From Giesbergeria sp. (GTDB taxonomy: Bacteria; Pseudomonadota; Gammaproteobacteria; Burkholderiales; Burkholderiaceae_C): 46,987 nucleotides of DNA. The notes beneath the pieces were generated by a model. It searched no databases and had not been told where the DNA came from. It saw only the letters and a list, made by a program, of their open reading frames with translations. Each line of letters starts with the position of its first letter. Positions within the stretch are counted from its first letter, which is position 1. This document shows, in pieces, positions 1-8,526 of the stretch. The translations under genes and the position numbers were made by a program. The stretch spans positions 1 to 46,987 of the forward strand of contig JAKLLE010000024.1 of NCBI GenBank assembly GCA_023150295.1. The letters run 5' to 3'.

Positions 1-61
1 GGGTAGTATTCATGGGCGGGCACCAAGTTCAGACTTCGATACCCTGATCTTCCAGCCTTTT

Positions 62-84
62 GGGCGGTGCCCGCAACTTTTTTT
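62..84 (+). terminator. weak terminator-like hairpin upstream of the first gene
   Basis: GGGC (62-65) and GCCC (69-72) can pair around a three-base loop, and a run of seven T lies at 78-84 after a five-base gap. The stem is only four pairs, so this is a weak candidate for the end of a transcript entering from the left. Nothing else is recognisable in bases 1-166. Confidence 0.25.
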
Positions 85-166
85 GCGCCTCACGCAGAGG
101 CAAATTCGGCTGGGTTGAGGAATTCTGCAAGTCCCTCATTTTGTGAAAAGGTAACATCGGCGTCCC

Positions 167-1267
167 ATGATCTGGCTCTCTCTAGTGGCATTCTTGGTTG
201 CGGCGTCGGCTGCGGGGTTCATCGTTCGGTGGGTTCGCAGTCATACAGCGGTCTACGGCAATGGCATGCCCCAGCGTTTTCACCACGGAGATGTGCCCCG
301 GCTTGGGGGCGTTGCCATCTTGCTGGGTGCTCTGGTGGCCTGGTCGCTGGGAGTGGTTCAGACCCTGCTGGGGGACTATGCGTCAGTGCGGCTGAACACT
401 TGGGTCTATGCGTGGATGGTTGTCCTTTTGCCATCGGCCGCGGGGGGAATCGCAGAGGATTTGACGCAGCGACTGGCCGTTCGTTATCGGCTTGCGTTGA
501 CGGCTGGCTCCGGAGTCTTGGCCTTGCTTTTGGCTGGGCTGGACGTGCCCCGCACCGGCCTCCCCTGGCTTGACCCCTGGCTGCCCATGGTGCCCTGGTT
601 GAGTGGATTTTTGGTGGTGCTGGCGGTGGCGGGTTTGCCGCACGCCTTCAACATCATCGACGGCTACAACGGGCTGGCAGGCATGGTGGCCTTGATCGTG
701 TGCCTGGCCTTGGCGCACGTGGCGCTGCAGGTGGGTGACCGCGCACTCGCGGCGCTGTTGGTGACCACGGCGGCGGCGACCGGAGGTTTCCTGCTGTGGA
801 ATTACCCGCGCGGCATGCTGTTTGCCGGTGACGGAGGTGCCTACATCTGGGGGGTGGTGATCGCGCTGGCCAGCCTGGCGTTGGTGCAGCGCAATGCGGC
901 GGTGTCGCCCTGGTTTCCCATGCTGTTGTTGATCTACCCCGTGTGGGAGACGGTGTTTTCCAGCTACCGCAAGTGGGTGCGTGGGGTGTCGCCGGGGGTG
1001 GCCGATGCGCTGCATTTTCACCAGCTCATCTACCGGCGCATCGTGCGCAGTGTGTTCCACGACGACGAATCGCGTCGCATGCTCATGCGCAATAACCGCA
1101 CCTCACCCTACCTGTGGGGGTTCACGCTGCTCACGGTGGTGCCGGCGGTGCTGTTCTGGAACAACACGCCAGTGCTGATGTTCTTCTGTTTTTTGTTCGT
1201 GGTGACCTACGTGGCGGCCTACATGGCTATCGTGCGGTTCAAGGTGCCGAGCTGGCTGCGGCACTGA
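167..1267 (+). CDS. MraY/WecA-like family 4 glycosyltransferase (undecaprenyl-phosphate sugar-1-phosphate transferase)
   Basis: A polytopic membrane enzyme of 366 residues in the family that moves a sugar-1-phosphate from a UDP-sugar to undecaprenyl phosphate, the first step of O-antigen or exopolysaccharide assembly. About ten hydrophobic segments are visible. Family motifs are RLGG (45-48), NIIDGYNGL (162-170), GDGG (221-224) and a His-rich HFHQ (283-286) with nearby Arg. The usual cytoplasmic Asp-Asp pair appears as Glu-Asp (97-98, in GIAED). An AAGGTAA at about 149-155 is a plausible ribosome site for ATG 167. It is followed by argB after 83 bases, so co-transcription is possible but not shown. 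The exact sugar (GlcNAc, GalNAc or QuiNAc) cannot be read from sequence. It is an outer-polysaccharide enzyme rather than MraY itself, since no murein genes are nearby. Confidence 0.85.
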   Translation: MIWLSLVAFLVAASAAGFIVRWVRSHTAVYGNGMPQRFHHGDVPRLGGVAILLGALVAWSLGVVQTLLGDYASVRLNTWVYAWMVVLLPSAAGGIAEDLTQRLAVRYRLALTAGSGVLALLLAGLDVPRTGLPWLDPWLPMVPWLSGFLVVLAVAGLPHAFNIIDGYNGLAGMVALIVCLALAHVALQVGDRALAALLVTTAAATGGFLLWNYPRGMLFAGDGGAYIWGVVIALASLALVQRNAAVSPWFPMLLLIYPVWETVFSSYRKWVRGVSPGVADALHFHQLIYRRIVRSVFHDDESRRMLMRNNRTSPYLWGFTLLTVVPAVLFWNNTPVLMFFCFLFVVTYVAAYMAIVRFKVPSWLRH

Positions 1268-1350
1268 GCGGCTGGCGGCGAGGCGCGGCGGCGCAGGCCT
1301 GTAATGCGGCACAATTTACGCATTTCTGATTCGCCTGACGAGCCGTCCAC

Positions 1351-2247
1351 ATGACCACCGACCACCTTCTATCGATTGCACCGCGCGACAAGGCCGAGAT
1401 CCTTGCGCAGGCGCTGCCTTACATCCGCAAGTTCCATGGCAAGACCATGGTCATCAAGTACGGCGGTAATGCCATGACCGACCCGTCCTTGCAGCAGGAC
1501 TTTGCCGAGGACGTGGTGCTGCTCAAACTCGTTGGGATCAACCCCGTGGTGGTGCATGGTGGGGGGCCGCAGATTGAGACCGCCCTCAACCGCTTGGGAA
1601 AAAAGGGCCAGTTCATCCAGGGCATGCGCGTGACCGACGCCGAGACGATGGAGGTGGTCGAGTGGGTGCTGGCGGGCGAGGTGCAGCAGGACATCGTGGG
1701 CCTGATCAACCAGGTGGGCGGCAAGGCTGTGGGCCTGACGGGGCGGGATGGCGGCATGATCCGCGCGCGCAAGCTCAAGATGGTGGACAACAAGAACCCC
1801 GAGGTGGAGCATGACGTGGGTCAGGTGGGCGACATCGTGTCCATCGACCCCAGCGTGGTCAAGGCGCTGCAGGACGATGCTTTCATCCCGGTCATCAGCC
1901 CCATCGGTTTTGGCGAGCACAACGAAAGCTACAACATCAACGCCGACGTGGTGGCCAGCAAGCTGGCCGAGGTGCTCAAGGCCGAGAAGCTCCTGCTGCT
2001 GACCAACACGCCTGGCGTGTTGGACAAGGAGGGCAAGCTGCTGACCGATCTGACAGCGCGCCGTATTGACGAGCTTTTTGCCGATGGCACCATCAGCGGC
2101 GGCATGTTGCCCAAGATTGCGGGCGCGCTGGATGCCGCCAAGGCGGGCGTGAACGCCGTGCACATCATCGACGGTCGTGTGCCGCACGCCATGCTGCTGG
2201 AGATTCTGACCGAGCAGGCGTACGGCACGATGATCCGAAGCCATTGA
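1351..2247 (+). CDS. argB: acetylglutamate kinase
   Basis: A cytoplasmic amino-acid kinase of 298 residues that phosphorylates N-acetyl-L-glutamate with ATP, the second step of arginine synthesis. The glycine-rich phosphate-binding segments are clear: KYGGNAM (36-42) and HGGGPQI (69-75). The C-terminal nucleotide-binding part has [13 protein letters not shown] and the run [12 protein letters not shown]. Length matches bacterial ArgB with the N-terminal helix (residues 1-25) found in arginine-inhibited hexameric enzymes, so feedback inhibition by arginine is likely by family. A family G repeat lies directly after the stop codon. The argB-slmA neighbourhood is common in Burkholderiales, here with a two-component system in between. 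Confidence 0.97.
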   Translation: MTTDHLLSIAPRDKAEILAQALPYIRKFHGKTMVIKYGGNAMTDPSLQQDFAEDVVLLKLVGINPVVVHGGGPQIETALNRLGKKGQFIQGMRVTDAETMEVVEWVLAGEVQQDIVGLINQVGGKAVGLTGRDGGMIRARKLKMVDNKNPEVEHDVGQVGDIVSIDPSVVKALQDDAFIPVISPIGFGEHNESYNINADVVASKLAEVLKAEKLLLLTNTPGVLDKEGKLLTDLTARRIDELFADGTISGGMLPKIAGALDAAKAGVNAVHIIDGRVPHAMLLEILTEQAYGTMIRSH

Positions 2248-2254
2248 AATGGCA

Positions 2255-2378
2255 CAACCCCCTGTGGCGCTGCGCGCCTTCCCCCTTCTCTCGCCTCGCT
2301 GCGCGATGCGGGAAGGGGGACACCGCCAGCGCGGCGGGGCGGCCCTTGCGCGGCGGTTGCTGACCTGGATCGCGCCCG
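2255..2378 (+). repeat. GC-rich intergenic repeat, family G copy 1
   Basis: It begins with ACAACCCCCTG, carries a hairpin in which CCCCCTTC pairs with GAAGGGGG, and continues with AGCGCGGCGGGGCGGCCC and TTGCGCGG. The same order of blocks occurs at 25829-25941 and, on the minus strand, at 45141-45260 and 46690-46835. It lies in the 3' region of argB in the same direction as transcription. Confidence 0.8.
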
Positions 2379-2443
2379 ATTCCAGCATCGCGTTTTTTGC
2401 ATGGGCCTTCCCCATGCACCTCTTTGAACGCTGAGGATGAACC

Positions 2444-3142
2444 ATGCGCCTTCTATTGGTTGAAGACGACATCATGGTGGCCAGCGGCATCAAGCTGGGG
2501 CTGACCGAGGCGGGCTATGCCGTCGATTGGGTGGGCAGCGGCGAGCGGGCCGAGGAGGTGCTGCAGCGCGAGACCTTTGATGTGGCGGTGGTCGATATCG
2601 GGCTGCCGGGCATGGATGGGCTGGAGCTGACGCGCCGCATGCGCCGCCCGGAGATGGGCAGCCGGGACATGCCGGTACTCATCCTCACGGCGCGTGATGC
2701 CCTGCAGGACCGTGTGCAGGGGCTGGACCTGGGAGCAGACGACTACATGGTCAAGCCCTTTGAGCTGCCCGAGCTGCTGGCGCGGCTGAGGGCGCTGCTG
2801 CGCCGCTCGCAGGCGGCCAACTCGGCGGTGCTCAACTTTGGCCCGCTGGAGCTGGACACGGCCAACCGCTGGGTGGGCATCCGCGTGCAGGCGGATGCGC
2901 CACTGCAACCCATCGAGCTGGGGCCGCGCGAGTGGACGGTGCTGGAATACCTGATGGTCCATGCCCCCAAGCCCGCCAGCAAGGACAAGCTGCTGCAGGC
3001 GCTCACCGGCTGGGACAAGGAAATCACCCCCAATGCGGTGGAGGTGTATGTCTCGCGCCTGCGCGGCAAGCTCGAACCGCATGGTGTGGCGCTGCGTTCC
3101 ATCCGGGGCTTTGGCTACCGGCTGGAACTGCAGTCTTCCTGA
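2444..3142 (+). CDS. OmpR/PhoB-type response regulator (TctD/QseB-like)
   Basis: A 232-residue two-domain transcription factor. The receiver domain (1-118) has the acidic pair at Glu7-Asp9, phospho-acceptor Asp51 in VVDIGLPGMDG, the Thr/Ala switch at LTARD and Lys104 in VKPF. A winged-helix DNA-binding domain follows (about 135-228), ending in the typical VSRLRGKL...IRGFGYRL signature. The histidine kinase gene starts 21 bases downstream, so the pair forms one operon. Similarity in layout is to TctD (tricarboxylate uptake) and QseB. No tct transport genes are in the window, so the stimulus and targets are unknown. Confidence 0.9.
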   Translation: MRLLLVEDDIMVASGIKLGLTEAGYAVDWVGSGERAEEVLQRETFDVAVVDIGLPGMDGLELTRRMRRPEMGSRDMPVLILTARDALQDRVQGLDLGADDYMVKPFELPELLARLRALLRRSQAANSAVLNFGPLELDTANRWVGIRVQADAPLQPIELGPREWTVLEYLMVHAPKPASKDKLLQALTGWDKEITPNAVEVYVSRLRGKLEPHGVALRSIRGFGYRLELQSS

Positions 3143-3163
3143 GACAGCGCGGGAGGCCGGTTC

Positions 3164-4663
3164 ATGCTGCGCCGACGCCTTCAGGGCATGACTTCCGATC
3201 TGCGCATCCGGCTGCTGATGCTGCTGGTGCTGCCCTTGTGCATTCTGGCGCTGCTGGGCGTGTGGATGGACTACCGGTCTGCCGACGAAGCCGCCGCGCG
3301 GCACGACCAGCGCCTGCTGCGCCTGCTGCCTGCGCTGGCCGACTCGGTGCTGGCGCCGGGCGTGGGCGAGTCGCAGCCCGTGGTCTGGCTGATGGCGCCG
3401 CCGATCGAGGATTTTTTGCGCAGCAACCCCTCCTACACTGGCTACAGCGTGCGCGACCTGTCGGGCACTCTGCTGCTGGGCGACGATTGGGTGCGTACCA
3501 CCGTGCCAGAAACAGGTGAGCCCGAGTTCCACAGCGTGGAGGAGGGCGGCGTCACCTACCGCGTGGCTGTGCAGCGTGGGCGCACCGGCGGGGGCGAACT
3601 GGTGGTGGCGCTGGCCGACGGCACCGACCCGGTCCAGCAATGGGCGCAGCAGTTGCTGCTGCGCGTGCTGCTGCCCAACCTGCTGCTGGTGGTGGCGGCG
3701 GCGCTGGCCATCCATTGGGCGGTGGGGCGGGCGTTCAAGCCGCTGGTCGATCTGGCCGATGCGGTGGAGCGCCGCTCGCCGCGCGACCTCAGCCCCATCG
3801 ACGAGGCGGCTTCCCCCGCCGAAGTGCGGCCCCTGGTGCATTCGCTCAACCGCTTGTTCAACCTGGTCAACGCCCAGGCCGAAAGCCAGCGCCGCTTTGT
3901 GGCCGACGCAGCGCACCAGTTGCGCACGCCGCTGGCCGGCCTGCAGGCGCAGGTGGAGGCCTGGGCCTTGCTCGCACGCTCCGCCTCCAAGGTGCCAGCC
4001 GATGCCAGGCTTGTAGATAAAAAAATGCTTCCAGGGCAGGAGGGACAAGCGCAAGGTGCTATCACTTTGAAAGCATCCGAGATCGAAAAACTGCGCGATG
4101 CCACGCGCCGCACCTCGCAACTCGCGCACCAGTTGCTCGCCCTGTCGCGTGCCGATGCGCGCAGCATGGACGCCCAGCCCATGCAGCGCGTGGACCTCAA
4201 GGACCTGTGCGAAAACCTGCTGGAGGTCTACCTCGATGCCGCCACAGGCAAAGGCATAGACCTGGGCCTGGACGCCCAGCCGGTGCACGTGACCGGCCAC
4301 GCCTGGCTGCTGCGCGAGCTGCTCTCCAACCTGGTGGACAACGCCATCAAATACACCCCGGCCGGAGGCAGCGTCACCATTCGCTGCGGCACGCTGACCG
4401 ACGTGCGCGGCGACCGTGCAGCCTTCCTGCAGGTGGAAGACGACGGGCCCGGCGTGCCGCAGAAAGAGGTCTCCCAGGTGCTGCAGCGCTTTTACCGCGT
4501 ACCAGGCACATCGGGCGAGGGCTCGGGGCTGGGCCTGCCCATTGCGCAGGAGATTGCGCGCACCCATGGCAGCTCGCTGGTGCTGGAACCCGGCGCGGGC
4601 GGCAAGGGCCTGCGGGTGACCTTGGTATTTGCTGCCGCCGAAGGGGTCCAGGGGCCGACATGA
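3164..4663 (+). CDS. sensor histidine kinase (TctE/QseC-like) with an atypical DHp insertion
   Basis: A membrane kinase of 499 residues paired with the upstream regulator. Transmembrane helices lie at about 17-35 and 164-186 and enclose a periplasmic sensor of the 2CSK_N/TctE type. A short HAMP-like linker leads to the H box FVADAAHQLRTPLAGL with His251. ATP-binding boxes follow: N box ELLSNLVDNAIKYTP (Asn393), G1 VEDDGPGVP, F box QRFYRVPG and G2 GEGSGLGLP. The two DHp helices are separated by about 25 more residues than in QseC-type kinases. The extra stretch (about 283-305, RLVDKKMLPGQEGQAQGAIT) is encoded by a family R repeat in reverse orientation. Reading frame and all catalytic boxes are intact, so the kinase is probably functional. 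An internal start at Met9 is possible. Confidence 0.9.
   Translation: MLRRRLQGMTSDLRIRLLMLLVLPLCILALLGVWMDYRSADEAAARHDQRLLRLLPALADSVLAPGVGESQPVVWLMAPPIEDFLRSNPSYTGYSVRDLSGTLLLGDDWVRTTVPETGEPEFHSVEEGGVTYRVAVQRGRTGGGELVVALADGTDPVQQWAQQLLLRVLLPNLLLVVAAALAIHWAVGRAFKPLVDLADAVERRSPRDLSPIDEAASPAEVRPLVHSLNRLFNLVNAQAESQRRFVADAAHQLRTPLAGLQAQVEAWALLARSASKVPADARLVDKKMLPGQEGQAQGAITLKASEIEKLRDATRRTSQLAHQLLALSRADARSMDAQPMQRVDLKDLCENLLEVYLDAATGKGIDLGLDAQPVHVTGHAWLLRELLSNLVDNAIKYTPAGGSVTIRCGTLTDVRGDRAAFLQVEDDGPGVPQKEVSQVLQRFYRVPGTSGEGSGLGLPIAQEIARTHGSSLVLEPGAGGKGLRVTLVFAAAEGVQGPT
4010..4078 (-). repeat. family R repeat embedded in the histidine kinase gene
   Basis: Read on the minus strand this stretch gives ATGCTTTCAAAGTGATAGCA, then CTTGCGCTTGTCC, then CTGGAAGCATTTTTTTAT. 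It matches the order of blocks in the intergenic copies (compare 33985-34055 and 35978-36050). It is in frame and free of stops on the plus strand. Confidence 0.7.
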
Positions 4664-4702
4664 GCGTGCGAGAATCGCCGGACGCGTTTTTCCCACACCG
4701 CC

Positions 4703-5374
4703 ATGAACAGCCCCGACCCCATGCCCGCTGGCCCTGACCCCACCGCACCAGCGGCACATGGGGCGCAAACCCGGCGGCGGCCACGCCCCGGCGAGCGGCG
4801 CGAGCAAATCCTGCAGGCGCTGGCCGCCATGCTGGAGCAACCGGGCGCAGAGCGCATCACCACTGCCGCGCTGGCGGCCCGCCTGGGCGTGAGCGAAGCC
4901 GCGCTATACCGCCATTTCGCCAGCAAGGCGCAGATGTTCGAGGCGCTCATCGATTACATCGAGCAGGCCGTGTTCACGCGCGTGGTGCAGATTGTGGGGC
5001 GCGAGGGCGATGCCCAGGATTCGGCACCTGCCGACGGCCCCCAGCAGGCCGCGCGCGTGGTGGCCCTGCTGCTGCAGTTTGGCGAGCGCAACCCCGGCCT
5101 GGCCCGGGTGATGGTGGGTGACGCCCTGGTGCTGGAGCACGAGCGCCTGCAGGCGCGCATGAACCAGTTTTTCGACCGCATCGAGTCCAGCCTGCGCCAG
5201 TGCCTGCGGCCTGCCGCCGGGCAGGCGGGATCGGCCACGCCCACGGTGGACGCGCAGGTGGCCGCCAGTGTCTGGGTGGCCTTTGCGCTGGGGAGGCTGC
5301 AGCGTTTTGTGCGCACGGGGCAGCGCCGCCTGCCGACTGAGCATTTGCAGGAGAGTCTGGCCCGACTGCTGTGA
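4703..5374 (+). CDS. slmA: nucleoid occlusion factor SlmA (TetR family)
   Basis: A 223-residue TetR-fold protein. The N-terminal 28 residues are Pro/Ala-rich and look disordered. The helix-turn-helix is AALAARLGVSEAALYRHFAS (about 54-73), preceded by REQILQALAAMLEQPGAERIT, the characteristic SlmA opening. In E. coli SlmA binds specific chromosomal sites and blocks FtsZ ring formation over the nucleoid. Here the assignment rests on the HTH segment and on length. The neighbourhood of argB is typical of beta-proteobacterial slmA. It follows the histidine kinase stop by 39 bases. A generic TetR regulator is the alternative but is less likely. Confidence 0.85.
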   Translation: MNSPDPMPAGPDPTAPAAHGAQTRRRPRPGERREQILQALAAMLEQPGAERITTAALAARLGVSEAALYRHFASKAQMFEALIDYIEQAVFTRVVQIVGREGDAQDSAPADGPQQAARVVALLLQFGERNPGLARVMVGDALVLEHERLQARMNQFFDRIESSLRQCLRPAAGQAGSATPTVDAQVAASVWVAFALGRLQRFVRTGQRRLPTEHLQESLARLL

Positions 5375-5466
5375 GCGCAGCGGTGGCGGCCCTGCAACGT
5401 GCGGTTGGAGCGGGCTCTCTATTTTTCGGGGGGGGATAGGCGTCGGTAAGAAATTGCTGCAGAATA

Positions 5467-5478
5467 GAACGATCGTTC
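5467..5478. promoter_or_regulatory. perfect palindrome, probable TetR-family operator
   Basis: GAACGATCGTTC is a perfect 12-base palindrome located 15 bases before the ATG of the TetR gene at 5494. Palindromes of this kind are common operators of TetR-family regulators of fatty-acid degradation. The position suggests autoregulation and control of the downstream beta-oxidation operon. Binding by the adjacent product is inferred. Confidence 0.6.
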
Positions 5479-5493
5479 GTTTTTATTCCAAGC

Positions 5494-6201
5494 ATGCCTG
5501 CCACCGAATCCACCAGTGCCCAGCCCCGCGCGCCCCGTGCGCGCTCGGGCGGGGCGCGTGCGCTGCAAAAGGGCCAGCAGACCAAGCAGGCCATCATCGA
5601 GGCGGCGCTGGGCCTGGCCACCCACATCGGGCTCGAAGGCCTGTCCATCGGCGCGCTCGCTGATGTGATGGGCATGAGCAAGTCCGGCGTCTTTGCCCAC
5701 TTTGGCTCGCGCGAAGAGCTGCAGGTCTCCGTCATCCGTGAATACCACCACTGCTTCGAGCAAGAGGTGTTCTACCCCGCCATGTCGGCGCCGCGTGGCG
5801 TGCAGCGCCTGCGCGCGCTGTTCGACAACTGGATGAAGCGCACTTCCATCGAAATCGACTCGGGCTGCATCTACATCAGTGGCGCCATCGAGTTCGATGA
5901 CCGTACCGGGCCCGTGCGCGATGCGCTCGCGCATTCGGTGCTGACCTGGCACGCGGCCATGAAGCGTGCCATCACCCAGGCCAAGGATCTGGGGCAGATC
6001 CGTTCCGACGCTGTCGAGGATCAGATGCTGTTCGAGATCCATGGCCTGATCCTGGCGCTGCACTACGAGGCGCGCTTCCTCAAGAACCCCGGATCGATCG
6101 CCCGTGCGCTCACCGGTTTCGACAACATCCTGGCCCGCTTCAGCGCCCCGGCGGCTGCGGTGGTGCCTTCCCCTGTTTCTCACCCAACCTCCAAGGAGTA
6201 G
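5494..6201 (+). CDS. TetR/AcrR family regulator of the beta-oxidation operon
   Basis: A 235-residue TetR-type repressor with an N-terminal low-complexity Arg/Ala tail. The HTH is LSIGALADVMGMSKSGVFAH (about 50-69), followed by FGSREEL, which leads into helix 4. The C-terminal ligand domain begins near VIREYHHCFEQEV. The acyl-CoA dehydrogenase starts four bases after its stop codon, so regulator and enzymes are probably one transcript. A perfect palindrome sits in its leader. By analogy with PsrA- and FadR-type TetR proteins the effector would be a long-chain acyl-CoA, but nothing in the sequence identifies the ligand. Confidence 0.85.
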   Translation: MPATESTSAQPRAPRARSGGARALQKGQQTKQAIIEAALGLATHIGLEGLSIGALADVMGMSKSGVFAHFGSREELQVSVIREYHHCFEQEVFYPAMSAPRGVQRLRALFDNWMKRTSIEIDSGCIYISGAIEFDDRTGPVRDALAHSVLTWHAAMKRAITQAKDLGQIRSDAVEDQMLFEIHGLILALHYEARFLKNPGSIARALTGFDNILARFSAPAAAVVPSPVSHPTSKE

Positions 6202-6205
6202 CCCC

Positions 6206-8002
6206 ATGCCCTCTTACACGCCGCCTCTGCGCGACATGCAGTTCGTGATCCACGAAGTGTTCAACGTCGTGGACGAGCTCAAGCAGATCCCCAAGCACGC
6301 GGACATTGACGCCGACACCATCAATGCGGTGCTGGAAGAAGGCGGCAAGTTTGCGGCCGAGGTGACTTTCCCGCTCAACGCTTCGGGCGACGCCGAAGGC
6401 TGCACCCTGGACAACACCACCCACGCGGTGACCACACCCAAGGGTTTCAAGGAAGCCTACGCACAGTATGTCGAGGGTGGCTGGGCGGCACTGGGTTGCG
6501 ATCCGGAATACGGCGGCCAGGGCCTGCCCTTCGTGGTCAACACGCTGTTCTATGAAATGCTCAACAGCGCCAACCAGGCCTGGACCATGTACCCCGGCCT
6601 GACGCACGGCGCCTACGCCGCGCTGGAAGCGCACGGCACGCCCGAGCAAAAATCCACCTACCTGCCCAAGATGACCAGCGGCGAGTGGACCGGCACCATG
6701 TGCCTGACCGAACCCCACTGCGGCACCGACCTGGGCCTGATGCGCACCAAGGCCGAACCCCAGGCCGACGGCACCTACAAGATCACCGGCAACAAGATCT
6801 TCATCAGCGCCGGCGAGCATGACATGGCCGAGAACATCATCCACCTTGTGCTGGCCCGCCTGCCCGATGCGCCTCCCGGCATCAAGGGCATCAGCCTGTT
6901 CATCGTGCCCAAGTTCCATGTGAACAAGGACGGCTCCGTCGGCGAGCGCAACGGCATCTACTGCTCCGGTCTGGAGCACAAGATGGGCATCAAGGCCAGC
7001 GCCACCTGCCAGATGACGCTCGAAGGCGCCGTGGGCACCATGGTCGGCCAGCCCAACAAGGGCATGCAGGGCATGTTCGTGATGATGAACGCCGCCCGCC
7101 TGGGCGTGGGCAACCAGTCCCTGGGCCTGACCGAAGTCGCCTACCAGAACGCCCTGGCCTACGCCAAGGACCGCATCCAGATGCGCTCGCTGACCGGCCC
7201 CAAGGCCAAGGACCAGCCTGCCGACCCCATCATCGTGCACCCCGACGTGCGCAAGATGTTGCTCACGGCCAAGGCCTACGCCGAAGGTGGCCGTGCGCTG
7301 GAGGCCTTCTGCGCCATGCTGCTGGAGAAGGAGCACCACCACCCCGACGAGAAGGTGCGCAAGGACAGCGGTGACCTGCTCGCACTGCTCACCCCCATCG
7401 CCAAGGCCTTCCTGACGGACAACGGCCACATCGCCACCAACGCCTGCATGCAGGTCTTCGGCGGCCATGGCTTCATCAAGGAATGGGGCATGGAGCAGTA
7501 TGTGCGCGACAACCGCATCAACATGATCTACGAAGGCACCAACACCATCCAGTCGCTGGACCTGCTGGGCCGCAAGGTGCTGTCGAACAACGGCGCCACG
7601 CTGCGCAAGTTCGGCAAGCTGGTGGCCCAACTGGTGGCCGAAGAGGGCGTGAACGAGAAGATGGCTGAGTTCGTCAACCCCATCGCCTATCTGGGTGACC
7701 AGATGACCAAGTTCACCACCGAGATCGGCTTCAAGGGCTTCCAGAACCCTGACGAAGTGGGCGCCGCCGCCGTGGACTACCTGCGTGTGATGGGTCACCT
7801 GGTGTTTGGTTACTTTTTCGCACGCATGGCCCAGGTCGCGCTGCGCAAAATTGCCGAAGGCAACCAGGATCCGTTCTACCAGGCCAAGCTGCAGACGGCG
7901 CGCTTCTACTTCGCCAAGCTCTTCCCCGAGACGGCGACCGCCATGCGCACCGCCCGCACTGGCAGCAAGGTGCTGATGGATACCGACCTGGCACTGTCCT
8001 AA
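6206..8002 (+). CDS. acyl-CoA dehydrogenase, long C-terminal-domain type (FadE-like)
   Basis: A 598-residue FAD enzyme that oxidises acyl-CoA to trans-2-enoyl-CoA in the first step of beta-oxidation. The start at 6206 is chosen because AAGGAG (6193-6198) is well spaced before it and the protein then begins MPSYTPPLRDMQFV, as usual for this class; an upstream ATG at 6104 lies inside the tetR gene. The flavin/substrate motif MCLTEPHCGTDLG lies near 170-182. The catalytic Glu is predicted at 443 in MIYEGTNTIQ. The ~600-residue form with an extra C-terminal domain is typical of proteobacterial fatty-acid dehydrogenases and of Bacillus FadE. It is the first enzyme of a cluster with the fused dehydrogenase/hydratase and thiolase, resembling a fadNAE gene set. 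Confidence 0.93.
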   Translation: MPSYTPPLRDMQFVIHEVFNVVDELKQIPKHADIDADTINAVLEEGGKFAAEVTFPLNASGDAEGCTLDNTTHAVTTPKGFKEAYAQYVEGGWAALGCDPEYGGQGLPFVVNTLFYEMLNSANQAWTMYPGLTHGAYAALEAHGTPEQKSTYLPKMTSGEWTGTMCLTEPHCGTDLGLMRTKAEPQADGTYKITGNKIFISAGEHDMAENIIHLVLARLPDAPPGIKGISLFIVPKFHVNKDGSVGERNGIYCSGLEHKMGIKASATCQMTLEGAVGTMVGQPNKGMQGMFVMMNAARLGVGNQSLGLTEVAYQNALAYAKDRIQMRSLTGPKAKDQPADPIIVHPDVRKMLLTAKAYAEGGRALEAFCAMLLEKEHHHPDEKVRKDSGDLLALLTPIAKAFLTDNGHIATNACMQVFGGHGFIKEWGMEQYVRDNRINMIYEGTNTIQSLDLLGRKVLSNNGATLRKFGKLVAQLVAEEGVNEKMAEFVNPIAYLGDQMTKFTTEIGFKGFQNPDEVGAAAVDYLRVMGHLVFGYFFARMAQVALRKIAEGNQDPFYQAKLQTARFYFAKLFPETATAMRTARTGSKVLMDTDLALS

Positions 8003-8031
8003 ATTTGTTATAAAAACCTAAGGAGACGTCC

Positions 8032-8469
8032 ATGAATAAAGCGCTAGCAGCTATCATTTTTGTAGTAACTTCCGCCCCTTCATGGGCGCAGATGACGCCG
8101 GAAGGCCTCTGGCGCAACGTGGACGACAAGACCGGCGAGGCCAAGGCCGAGATCCGCATCAAGGCCAATGGTGCGGGCGTGCTGAATGGCACCATCGAAA
8201 AGCGCTTGACCAAGGATGCCAAGCCCGAGGACGTGTGCAAGGAATGCGATGACGATCGCAAGGACAAGCCGCTCCTGGGCCTGGAGATCATCCGTGGCGC
8301 CAAGAAGGCCGAGGGCAAGGACGTGTGGGAAGGCGGCAAGATTCTCGACCCAGAGAACGGCCGCAACTACACGTTGCGCCTTACGCCCACCGAGGGCGGC
8401 AAGAAGCTCGAAGTGCGTGGCTCCTTTGGGCCGTTTGGCCGCACGCAGACCTGGACCCGGGTGCAGTAA
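8032..8469 (+). CDS. secreted DUF2147 domain protein
   Basis: A 145-residue exported protein. Residues 1-20 (MNKALAAIIFVVTSAPSWAQ) form a signal peptide with a likely cut after ASWAQ-type residues, that is after SWA. The mature part is a DUF2147 domain with EGLWRNVDDKTGEAKAEIRI near its start, a CKECDDD segment (possible disulfide or metal site) and WTRV at the end. Function is unknown for the family. It is carried between the acyl-CoA dehydrogenase and the hydratase gene, an arrangement common in this bacterial group, and has a strong AAGGAG ribosome site. The codons for residues 2-10 coincide with a family R repeat segment, so the signal peptide may derive from that repeat. Confidence 0.88.
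   Translation: MNKALAAIIFVVTSAPSWAQMTPEGLWRNVDDKTGEAKAEIRIKANGAGVLNGTIEKRLTKDAKPEDVCKECDDDRKDKPLLGLEIIRGAKKAEGKDVWEGGKILDPENGRNYTLRLTPTEGGKKLEVRGSFGPFGRTQTWTRVQ
8034..8062 (+). repeat. partial family R repeat forming signal-peptide codons
   Basis: AATAAAGCGCTAGCAGCTAT followed by CATTTTTGTAG nearly matches the intergenic copy at 43225-43252 (ATAAGCGCTGGCAGCTATC then ATTTTTGAG). The segment begins right after the start codon A of the DUF2147 gene. Confidence 0.6.
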
Positions 8470-8526
8470 GGGCACAGGCCTGGCCTGCGCAGAGCGCGGT
8501 CGGGCCATCAACAAGGAACGAAAACC

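Noticed and set aside
2453-4840. Very long antisense open frame (795 codons) opposite the two-component genes
   Set aside because: It is antisense to two clear genes in high-GC DNA, is His/Gln/Arg-rich and has no domain. The same holds for those at 8080-11475 and 36043-38790.
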